From assembly GCA_965651365.1 (NCBI GenBank), contig CBFGSA010000074.1, positions 1 to 13,565 on the forward strand: DNA of 13,565 bases, given 5' to 3'. The notes below the pieces were generated by a model. It was not told the origin of the DNA. It saw only the letters and a program-made list of their open reading frames with translations, and searched no databases. Positions within the stretch are counted from its first letter, which is position 1, and every line of letters begins with the position of its first letter. Made by a program: the position numbers and the translations under genes. Positions 1 through 5,966 of this stretch are shown one piece after another. This DNA comes from DASSBG01 sp965651365. Its GTDB lineage: Bacteria; Pseudomonadota; Gammaproteobacteria; Xanthomonadales; Rhodanobacteraceae.

Positions 1-151
1 GCGCCGCCGCGGCCGCCGGCAGCAGATAGATCCCGCTGCCAATCACGTCGTTGACGGAAAGGCCGACCAGTTGCCAGCGCCCGACCGCGCGCAGCATATC
101 GGGTTGCTCGCTATTGATTGCAGATGAACTTGATGCGGTCGCGTCGCTCAT
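1..151 (-). CDS. APC-family amino acid permease, N-terminal fragment
   Basis: The first 50 codons of a gene that continues beyond the left edge. Translation from the ATG at 151 gives a hydrophilic, Ser-rich N-terminus of about 18 residues. Then comes a region typical of the first membrane helix of APC-superfamily amino acid transporters: LVGLSVNDVIGSGIYLLP (residues 28-45), where IGSGI is the substrate-backbone-binding glycine motif of helix 1. A purine-rich AGAGG lies about six bases before the ATG. Such proteins are inner-membrane proton- or gradient-driven amino acid carriers; which amino acid this one carries cannot be told from the fragment. It lies in the same orientation as the receptor and hydrolase upstream but 300 bases from the receptor stop, so co-transcription is possible but not shown. 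In this context it could import the amino acids released by the periplasmic enzymes encoded nearby (inference). Confidence 0.8.
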   Translation of the reverse strand, partial: MSDATASSSSAINSEQPDMLRAVGRWQLVGLSVNDVIGSGIYLLPAAAAA

Positions 152-252
152 GTGCGGCCTCTGGCATCGACGCTTGGAACAGCACGGCTAGCTGGTTTTG
201 ATGCTGGGATTTCCATACTTCTTCCTGTCGCGCTCTTGCAGTAAAGGTTCAT
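148..252 (-). CDS. possible 34-residue leader ORF overlapping the permease start
   Basis: A short frame starts at the ATG at 252, preceded by a GGGGAAGG purine run, and ends with a TGA that shares an ATGA overlap with the permease start at 151. It encodes 34 residues, many of them Ala, Ser, Pro and Arg, with no recognisable domain or membrane segment. The good ribosome-site candidate and the 4-base overlap are what a translationally coupled leader would look like. Both could also arise by chance, because the frame stays open far upstream. I see no run of a single amino acid's codons that would suggest attenuation. Confidence 0.2.
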   Translation of the reverse strand: MNLYCKSATGRSMEIPASKPASRAVPSVDARGRT

Positions 253-451
253 GTCACCTTCCCCTTGAATACGAACATGACGGTGGCGATGGTTCAAGTT
301 TGAAGGAACGCACATCCAGAACCGCTTGAGCGTTGCCTGGTAGTTGAGGCAGGAATGCCTATCGCCATCGTCCTGGCCCCGGCAGCACCAACCCGAATTT
401 TCATGAGACCTCAACGCAGAAGAACGCTGGTGCACACGGGCAAGGAGTGAG
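152..451. other. 300-base gap between permease and Oar-type receptor
   Basis: Apart from the possible leader frame at 148-252, I see no convincing gene here. A small stem-loop (AGGCA, loop GGAA, TGCCT at 347-360) lies about 90 bases downstream of the receptor stop. A further TGCCT at 334-338 could pair with the same left arm. There is no T-run after it on the minus strand, so calling it a terminator is not justified. No copy of the TTTCATTGG operator block found elsewhere in the window occurs here. The permease promoter, if separate, was not identified. Confidence 0.5.
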
Positions 452-3400
452 TCAATAGTCGTAGGAGACGGTGAAACGCACATGACGCGGTGCTTGTGCG
501 GATATCGCCTGCCCGTAATTTGCATTGGGTACGTTAGGTGCGTCCTGACTATACACTTCTATGCTGGTCGGGACCTTAGCGTTGAGTACGTTGAACACGT
601 CTACGCTGAAGCGCAGTTTGCCACTGGCAAACGCGGGCCGATAATGTGCCCCAAGATCAAGTTGGCGGAACCAGGGCAGATTGCCAATGGAGCCTGGAGG
701 TGCAGGGTCACCCTCACAATAATGGTAAATGCCGCCATAAGCTGCGGGGTCGGTTTGATCCGGCCCGAAGTAGCTGAGGCAGCCCTTGGGCGCGCCAGAG
801 ATCAGTCGCAGATTGCCGGATACCATCCACTCCGGATTCAACTGGACGTAACCATAGGCTTTCAATTGGTGCCGGTGATTGTTGTTCTGCACTCCGTAGG
901 TGTGCTTCATGATCGAGGGGTAATCCCAGTCCTGCGTGGTGGACGTATAGGACTGCTGGATGTCCGAGCGCAACTGTCCCTCGGTATTGCCCCAGTTCTT
1001 CGAGAACACGTAGGAAACCAAGCCATACCATCCATCCTTGAACGGATGTTCCAGCATGAACTCTGCGCTCGCATACTTGCGCGTGAGCTTGTGGTCCCAA
1101 CCGAACTCGTCATAGGACATGGGCACGTCTACGTAATTGCCACTGATATCTCTCAAGACAAACGTGTTGCCCTTGCCCGGGTTGATCAGGTAGCAGCTGT
1201 TGGTACCTTCGATCTCGTAGCCCAGGCTGGCCGCCTTGTCTGCAACACGGTCGATGTCGCAGTAGTCGTCGATAGCGTTCTTGAGGATGCGGTCGGTCAG
1301 CTTGACGCCGTAGACCCAGTCCTGACGAAATTGTTTGGTGAAGCCGAGAATGAATTCATCCTGATGTTCCGCCACCAGATTTCTGGCAGCCACGGTTTTT
1401 GGATCCGGCAATTGACCGAAATAGTTGTTCGACGCGACAGTATCGCCTACCGGAGTCAGTCCTGTTGGAACGCCGTCGGGGCCAATTCCAGAGTAAGTGT
1501 AGTACTGCCTGGTCTGGACAATCGCGCCAGCCGAATTGATGCCCGGGTTGAGCGGCAGGCCCAGGTAGTAGCGCCCGGCGTTGCCGTAGACCTTGAACGT
1601 CGAGTCGCCGTGTACATTCCAGCTGAAGCCAAAGCGTGGCGCCCACTGGGGGGTGGTCTGCCGGATGAAAACGTCACCATCGCTGTTGTAGTTGGTGAAC
1701 TGGTCGTTGCGGAGGCCAAGTGTGACAAGAAAATCGTCGTTGACCTGCCAGCGGTCCTCGATGAATTGGGCCCGCTGGGTGGAACGAACCGTCAACAACC
1801 TGCTATTGACGTGTTTGACCACATAGTAGCCCTCTTCCCCGTTGGGAAACGCGCCGGTACCCGGTACGCCTGTGCCGGTTTCAAGCGGAAGCTCGGGATC
1901 GGACAAACCGTAGGACCAGTAGTAGCCCGGACCACTTGTGTTGTATCCCTGATTGATGGCTTTGGAGCTGACATTGTCGATACCAGCCGAAAGATTGTGG
2001 TTTCCCAACGTGTAGTTGACGTCCAGGCGCAAATCAGTGGACTTGTTGCCTCGATCCGGGTCTGAGAGACTTTGCGTGGTTTGAGCGTTGCCAATCGGCA
2101 CGCTACCGTTCAGCGCAGGGTTCTGATTGGTTATTCCACTAAGGTAAACCAATCCTGGATTGTAGCCCGGCGGACTATCATAGGCCCGGGTGTGCAACTT
2201 GCCGTACATGGCGCTCAGGTTGAGGTTGTCTGTGATGTAGCTGGTGTACTTGGCCACGTACATATCGCCACCATACTTGGTATTGTCTGCGCTGCCTTTG
2301 CGTTCACCTCGTGCCAGACGGCTGTAGTCGTAGTCGTAAATCTTGCCTTTGGAGAACAGTTTGTCGGAAACGCCCGTCAGTTCGAGAATGTTGCTATCGT
2401 TGATGTTCCAGTCAACTTTGGCGTACCAGCGTGGTTCAGTCTGGCGATAAGCAGTATAAGAGGTTGAGGATTGCACGCTGTGAACGTTCTGACCTTCGAA
2501 ACGTTCCTGTTCAATGTCGACAAAGGCATAGAGCGTGTCCTTGATCAAAGGTCCACCTACATAGGCCGACAGCCGGCTCGACCAGTACGAATCCTTGCTG
2601 TCAGGTTCATACAGGTCGTCGGCCACTGGCGAACTCGGCAGCCCGTTCGTGTACAGAATGTCGTCCTTGTTCGAGCGAAGAAATGCCGGCTCCCACACGA
2701 ATTGAGCACCAAAGTGCCACTCGTTGGTGCCGCGTCTGCCAATGACGTTGATGACGCCACCATCGGAGCGTCCGTATTTTGCACTGTAGCCCCCAGTGTA
2801 CGTTTCCTGCTGCTCGATCGAGCCGTACGGCATGGTCAGGCCACCCAAGCCCTGCAAAGGATCGGTCGTGTTGAATCCGTTGATGTAGTACGCATTCTCG
2901 CTGGCTGAGGAACCGCCGAAGACGACCAGCGAATTGCCTGTCGCGCTTTGAAACCCCCCGCTGTTGCCAGCCACACCTGGCGCAAGCAGGGCAATGGCTT
3001 CCGAGCTGTGGCCGAGTGGCAGCTTGACCAGCTGTTCCCGGGTGATCACGGTACGCGAATCGACACTGGAAACATCGATTGGCGGCAGGGTACTAGCCGA
3101 CACCTGAACACCTTGAAGATCTTGGGCCGCTCGCTCAGCGTTGCCGAATGTCACTTCGATGTTCGAGCCTACCTTGACGGTCAGGTCAGTCTTTTTATCG
3201 ACTGGCTCACCATTGCTGATCAATGTGACTTGGTAGGTCCCAATTGGTAGCTGTGGAGATTGAAAATGGCCCCCTGCATCGACCGGAATTTCCCTGCGAA
3301 ACCCGCTCTGGTTCTCGATTATCACTGTGCCGTGATCCACCTCCGTCGTTTGGCCAAAGATGGTGCCGGTCGTGGACTGCCCACGTGCAGCAAGTGGCAA

Positions 3401-3454
3401 AACGGCAATAATCAAGGTGGCCAACAATCCAAGCTTGAATAGTATGGTTTTCAT
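452..3454 (-). CDS. TonB-dependent receptor, Oar type (carboxypeptidase-regulatory-like domain plus plug and barrel)
   Basis: A 1000-residue outer-membrane receptor. Residues 1 to about 25 form a signal peptide (MKTILFKLGLLATL..., a hydrophobic core and then LAARGQ). Residues about 27-107 form a carboxypeptidase-regulatory-like beta-sandwich, with GTI/GTVIIENQSG at its start and the typical LPIGTYQVTL near its end. Around 113-121 LQGVQVSAS stands where a TonB-box-like segment is expected. A plug follows to about residue 240 (GGSSASENAYYINGF, then YGRSDGGVINV), and the rest is the 22-strand barrel, ending in an aromatic residue (SYDY). Length and domain order fit the Oar-like receptors of Xanthomonadales and Myxococcus. 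The ligand is unknown; Oar-type receptors are often linked to peptides or larger substrates. The ATG at 3454 has AGAGGA upstream. The gene follows the hydrolase by 118 bases on the same strand and has no operator copy of its own, so read-through from the promoter at 5573-5638 is likely. Three sampled 60-base lines have 50, 53 and 55 percent GC, well below lines sampled in the dgcN gene. Confidence 0.93.
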   Translation of the reverse strand: MKTILFKLGLLATLIIAVLPLAARGQSTTGTIFGQTTEVDHGTVIIENQSGFRREIPVDAGGHFQSPQLPIGTYQVTLISNGEPVDKKTDLTVKVGSNIEVTFGNAERAAQDLQGVQVSASTLPPIDVSSVDSRTVITREQLVKLPLGHSSEAIALLAPGVAGNSGGFQSATGNSLVVFGGSSASENAYYINGFNTTDPLQGLGGLTMPYGSIEQQETYTGGYSAKYGRSDGGVINVIGRRGTNEWHFGAQFVWEPAFLRSNKDDILYTNGLPSSPVADDLYEPDSKDSYWSSRLSAYVGGPLIKDTLYAFVDIEQERFEGQNVHSVQSSTSYTAYRQTEPRWYAKVDWNINDSNILELTGVSDKLFSKGKIYDYDYSRLARGERKGSADNTKYGGDMYVAKYTSYITDNLNLSAMYGKLHTRAYDSPPGYNPGLVYLSGITNQNPALNGSVPIGNAQTTQSLSDPDRGNKSTDLRLDVNYTLGNHNLSAGIDNVSSKAINQGYNTSGPGYYWSYGLSDPELPLETGTGVPGTGAFPNGEEGYYVVKHVNSRLLTVRSTQRAQFIEDRWQVNDDFLVTLGLRNDQFTNYNSDGDVFIRQTTPQWAPRFGFSWNVHGDSTFKVYGNAGRYYLGLPLNPGINSAGAIVQTRQYYTYSGIGPDGVPTGLTPVGDTVASNNYFGQLPDPKTVAARNLVAEHQDEFILGFTKQFRQDWVYGVKLTDRILKNAIDDYCDIDRVADKAASLGYEIEGTNSCYLINPGKGNTFVLRDISGNYVDVPMSYDEFGWDHKLTRKYASAEFMLEHPFKDGWYGLVSYVFSKNWGNTEGQLRSDIQQSYTSTTQDWDYPSIMKHTYGVQNNNHRHQLKAYGYVQLNPEWMVSGNLRLISGAPKGCLSYFGPDQTDPAAYGGIYHYCEGDPAPPGSIGNLPWFRQLDLGAHYRPAFASGKLRFSVDVFNVLNAKVPTSIEVYSQDAPNVPNANYGQAISAQAPRHVRFTVSYDY

Positions 3455-3572
3455 GAGGTTGGTCCTCTGGAGTATGTAAACAGACGTTCAGAAGGGCTTG
3501 ATGAAGCCAATTGCCGCTTTGCCTTTTTGTTCCAGATACCCGACATACAGGGTCTATATCGAGGCTTCCTTC
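3455..3572. other. spacer between hydrolase and Oar-type receptor, with a small stem-loop
   Basis: A 118-base spacer inside the presumed minus-strand operon. It holds one perfect 5-base-pair stem with a 4-base loop (GGCTT/AAGCC, 3495-3508 on the plus strand), without a following T-run. I found neither a good sigma-70 promoter nor an operator copy. The stem-loop could shape mRNA stability between two differently expressed genes, but this is speculation. Confidence 0.4.
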
Positions 3573-5501
3573 TCAAGGCTGGTGCACGGGCGCCATGGGC
3601 ATGCTGATCGAGCTCGCATGCGCTCGACTGTGCCAGATGGTCTGCCAGGCGCTCTTGTAATCACCCGGTTTGGCGAAAAAGATGTTGTCTACCCATGTTT
3701 GCGGATTGCGGTCATAGCGTGGGAACCAGCTTGACTGGATCTGCACCATGATCCGGTGGCCGGGCTGGATCGTGTAGTTGATGTTGGGCAGGGGGAATGT
3801 GTACTCGAAGGGTTTGTTCGGTTCGATCGGTGCCGCATTGGCGAAGCTCTGGCGGTAGCGGCCGCGGAAGATGTCCATTGCCAAAGGGAATTCGTAACCA
3901 CCCATGGGCGGGTTGCGCGGGAAGGTGTCCGGGTAGACATCGATGATCTTGACCACCCAGTCGCTGTCCCGGCCACTGGTGGAGGCGTGCAGATGCACGA
4001 CCGGCGCACCCGAGATCCGCAGTGCGTTTTCCAGCGGAGCAGAAACATAGCTGATCACGTCTGGACGATCATCGACGAAGCGCTGGTCCGCGACGGCCCA
4101 ACTCTGCAGCGCCTCGGGCCGCTTGGCGCCGAACGGGCGATGCCGATTGGGTACCGGGCGGGACGGATCGGACAGATAACGATCCGACACGCTCTCACCT
4201 GCTGGAGGCGGCGTGAAGCTGAGACGCCGGTCGGCGCGCAGATACAGCGATTGCGACTTGTGTTTGCAGCCTTTTTCGCACGCCAGTGGCCAGTGATCAA
4301 ACTGTTCCCAGCGGTTGCTGCCGGCGTTGTATACCGTCACCGGTGACAGCGTGGCCTTGTCGGCGCCATCGACCAGATGGGCCTTGAAAAAAGGCAGCAA
4401 CATGTCGCGCCGAAACTGCAGCGAGGTGTCTCCGGCCCACTGGAATACACCGAGCGACGTTCCGGTGAAATTGTGCTGGCCGTGGTCCCACGGCCCCATA
4501 ACCAGATAGTTCAGTGTGTTGCTCTTGTCTTTCGGCTCGGTTGCGGCATAAGCATGCGCCGCGCCCCACAAGTCGACGTGGTCCCACAATCCCTGCACCC
4601 ACAGGGTCGGTACCTTCAATGGCTGCTTCGAAAGAATCCGATCAACCGCCTGCTTGCTCCAGAACGTGTCGTAGGCGGGGTGGCTGATGATCTTCTGCCA
4701 GAAGGGCAGTTGCTCCAGCCCGACGGATTTGGCGAACGCCCCCGATGAGCCCGCCTTGAGCAGAGCGTTGTACCGGTCATATCCGGGCATCGGGATGTCC
4801 GGACCAAGACCACGGGTGACGGTCTGTTCGGTGAAGTAGCCGAGATTGACGTTGCGAAAGGCGCCGTAATGAAACCAGTCATCTCCCATCCAGCCGTCGA
4901 TCTGCGGATTCTCAGGAGCCGCCACCTTGAGTGCCGGATGCGGATGAATCAGGGCCAGAGCCACGGTAAAGCCTGCATAGGAATAGCCCACCATGCCGAC
5001 CCGTCCATTGGATTCGGGGACATGCTTGACCAGCCAGTCAATGGTGTCCCAGGCATCGGTCGAGTCGTCGACCTTGGCGTTGTTGATGGTGCCGCGCAGG
5101 GGAGGGGCCATGAAGTAGTCGCCCTCCGAGCGGTGCTTGCCGCGCACATCCTGGTAGACACGGATGAAGCCGGCCTTGACAAACTGGTCATCGGCCAGTG
5201 GCAGGGTGTCACTCATGCGCCGTTCGCGTTGGCCCAGCACGATTGAATGCGCGTTGTAGGGCGTGCGCGTGAGTACGACGGGCGCATCACGGGTGCCTTT
5301 GGGAATCACGATAACGGTGTACAGGCGCGTGCCGTCACGCATCGGCACCATTTTCTCGCGCACCGTGTAATCGAACAGTGCCTGCGGAAAAGTGAAATGC
5401 GCCGGGATGTCCGGCGTATCCGGTGTCACCTGCGCGGGCGTGTGCGGCGTAGCCAACGCCAGTGCGATACCCATAACCCTTGCAACGACTGTGCTGTTCA
5501 T
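3573..5501 (-). CDS. secreted CocE/NonD-family hydrolase, alpha-amino acid ester hydrolase-like
   Basis: A 642-residue serine hydrolase of the CocE / X-Pro dipeptidyl-peptidase (S15) group. A signal peptide covers about residues 1-24. The alpha/beta-hydrolase domain carries the nucleophile motif GYSYAG with Ser174, the acid in GLWDHVD with Asp307, and the base in MGPWDH with His340. A C-terminal jelly-roll domain runs from about 385 to 640. These three positions equal those I recall for the Xanthomonas citri alpha-amino acid ester hydrolase, and DGWMGDDWFHYGAF (202-215) is also characteristic of that family. Of its three-carboxylate cluster that binds the substrate ammonium group (Asp208, Glu309, Asp310), Asp208 and Asp310 are present but residue 309 is Val. 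It probably acts in the periplasm on amino acid esters, amides or short peptides. The start at 5501 has GGGGG seven bases upstream. The frame stays open to 5666, but that would begin upstream of the predicted promoter and hide the signal peptide. First gene of the presumed operon with the Oar-type receptor. Confidence 0.92.
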   Translation of the reverse strand: MNSTVVARVMGIALALATPHTPAQVTPDTPDIPAHFTFPQALFDYTVREKMVPMRDGTRLYTVIVIPKGTRDAPVVLTRTPYNAHSIVLGQRERRMSDTLPLADDQFVKAGFIRVYQDVRGKHRSEGDYFMAPPLRGTINNAKVDDSTDAWDTIDWLVKHVPESNGRVGMVGYSYAGFTVALALIHPHPALKVAAPENPQIDGWMGDDWFHYGAFRNVNLGYFTEQTVTRGLGPDIPMPGYDRYNALLKAGSSGAFAKSVGLEQLPFWQKIISHPAYDTFWSKQAVDRILSKQPLKVPTLWVQGLWDHVDLWGAAHAYAATEPKDKSNTLNYLVMGPWDHGQHNFTGTSLGVFQWAGDTSLQFRRDMLLPFFKAHLVDGADKATLSPVTVYNAGSNRWEQFDHWPLACEKGCKHKSQSLYLRADRRLSFTPPPAGESVSDRYLSDPSRPVPNRHRPFGAKRPEALQSWAVADQRFVDDRPDVISYVSAPLENALRISGAPVVHLHASTSGRDSDWVVKIIDVYPDTFPRNPPMGGYEFPLAMDIFRGRYRQSFANAAPIEPNKPFEYTFPLPNINYTIQPGHRIMVQIQSSWFPRYDRNPQTWVDNIFFAKPGDYKSAWQTIWHSRAHASSISMPMAPVHQP

Positions 5502-5572
5502 CAATCGACCCCCGGAGGATGTACCCGGATCGCGCCCGGCAGAATCCTGGCTCTTCTCAGTTCGATGTTTCG

Positions 5573-5638
5573 AGAGTAACCAGCAGAGTTTCGCGCTGAC
5601 CAATGAAAAGACTTGGCCTTCGCATAACCGTTGGTTGT
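5573..5638 (-). promoter_or_regulatory. LysR-type operator and promoter of the hydrolase operon (block D)
   Basis: Read on the minus strand, the block starts with ACAAC-N5-GTTATG (5638 to 5623). After a variable stretch TTTCATTGG follows (5608 to 5600), and after 21 more bases TACTCT as a -10 (5578 to 5573), followed by CGAA. Spacing is identical to the copies before dgcN and ggt. The predicted transcript start is near 5566, leaving a leader of about 65 bases before the ATG at 5501. The -35 is poor (TTGG only), as expected for an activator-dependent promoter. It faces away from block C, about 130 bases off. Confidence 0.75.
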
Positions 5639-5769
5639 GACGGCGCTGAGTGTGCTCCCGACCCACGATCAGCCGGGCGTGTGCTGCGCCGGATTCAATC
5701 AGAAGTTCTTGGAAATCGGGCCTCTTCGATGCAACGTTTCGGCGCGAGCGATCTCGGAGCGGTAAACCT

Positions 5770-5834
5770 ACAACTTTCGGTTATGTGAACTACAGGACTT
5801 TTCATTGGTGGGCGCTGTTGGCTTGTGCTAATAA
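5770..5834 (+). promoter_or_regulatory. LysR-type operator and promoter of the second TonB receptor (block C)
   Basis: ACAAC-N5-GTTATG at 5770-5785 and TTTCATTGG at 5800-5808 match the other three copies at every position invariant among them. The -10 differs: the best match is TAATAA at 5829-5834, with a TGC just before it (extended -10), and the CGAA seen after the -10 in the other copies is missing. The spacing from TTTCATTGG is 20 rather than 21 bases. The predicted start near 5841 leaves an unusually long leader of about 126 bases before the receptor ATG. Confidence 0.72.
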
Positions 5835-5858
5835 CTAAGTTGTGAACTTGCGCGCCTG

Positions 5859-5883
5859 GGCCATGTTCTGATCTGACATGGCC
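5859..5883 (+). other. stem-loop in the receptor 5' leader
   Basis: GGCCATGT (5859-5866) and ACATGGCC (5876-5883) form a perfect 8-base-pair stem with a 9-base loop, starting about 18 bases after the predicted transcript start. A second, weaker stem follows directly (ACGGG 5884-5888 with CCCGT 5901-5905). Neither is followed by a T-run, so they look like leader structure rather than terminators. No known riboswitch class was recognised. Confidence 0.45.
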
Positions 5884-5951
5884 ACGGGTATTGACCGTTG
5901 CCCGTCACCGCAGCACGCTCGCTTTGTGCGATGCGGTTTCGTGGCAACAAC

Positions 5952-5966
5952 ACACTGGGGAAGTGT
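5952..5966 (+). promoter_or_regulatory. ribosome binding site displayed in a hairpin loop
   Basis: ACACT (5952-5956) and AGTGT (5962-5966) can pair as a 5-base-pair stem whose loop, GGGGA (5957-5961), is the Shine-Dalgarno element. The ATG follows immediately at 5967. The short stem sits against the start codon and could influence translation. It fixes the start at 5967 rather than at the longer open frame beginning at 5898. Confidence 0.4.

Noticed and set aside
482..2065. Long open frame on the plus strand opposite the Oar-type receptor
   Set aside because: It is antisense to a clear receptor gene, has no recognisable domain and no ribosome site; it reads as a shadow of the codon pattern on the other strand.
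3455..3572. A fifth operator copy before the Oar-type receptor
   Set aside because: Only a CAATTGG-like fragment is present; GTTATG and ACAAC are missing and the spacing does not fit.
5472..5478. CATAACC, resembling the GTTATG half of the operator, inside the hydrolase signal-peptide region; another at 4497-4503
   Set aside because: Neither has the ACAAC half or the TTTCATTGG element at the right distance, so they are chance matches.
5502..5666. Longer N-terminus for the hydrolase starting at 5666
   Set aside because: It would begin upstream of the predicted promoter (5573-5638) and would place the signal peptide inside the protein. Starting at 5501 also gives catalytic residue numbers that coincide with the remembered X. 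citri enzyme.
5859..5905. Riboswitch in the leader of the second receptor
   Set aside because: The stems do not match any aptamer consensus I know (cobalamin, TPP, glycine, SAM or others), so only leader structure is claimed.
5898..5966. Longer N-terminus for the second receptor from 5898
   Set aside because: It starts at a non-ATG codon without a ribosome site, and the extra residues would precede a complete signal peptide beginning at 5967.
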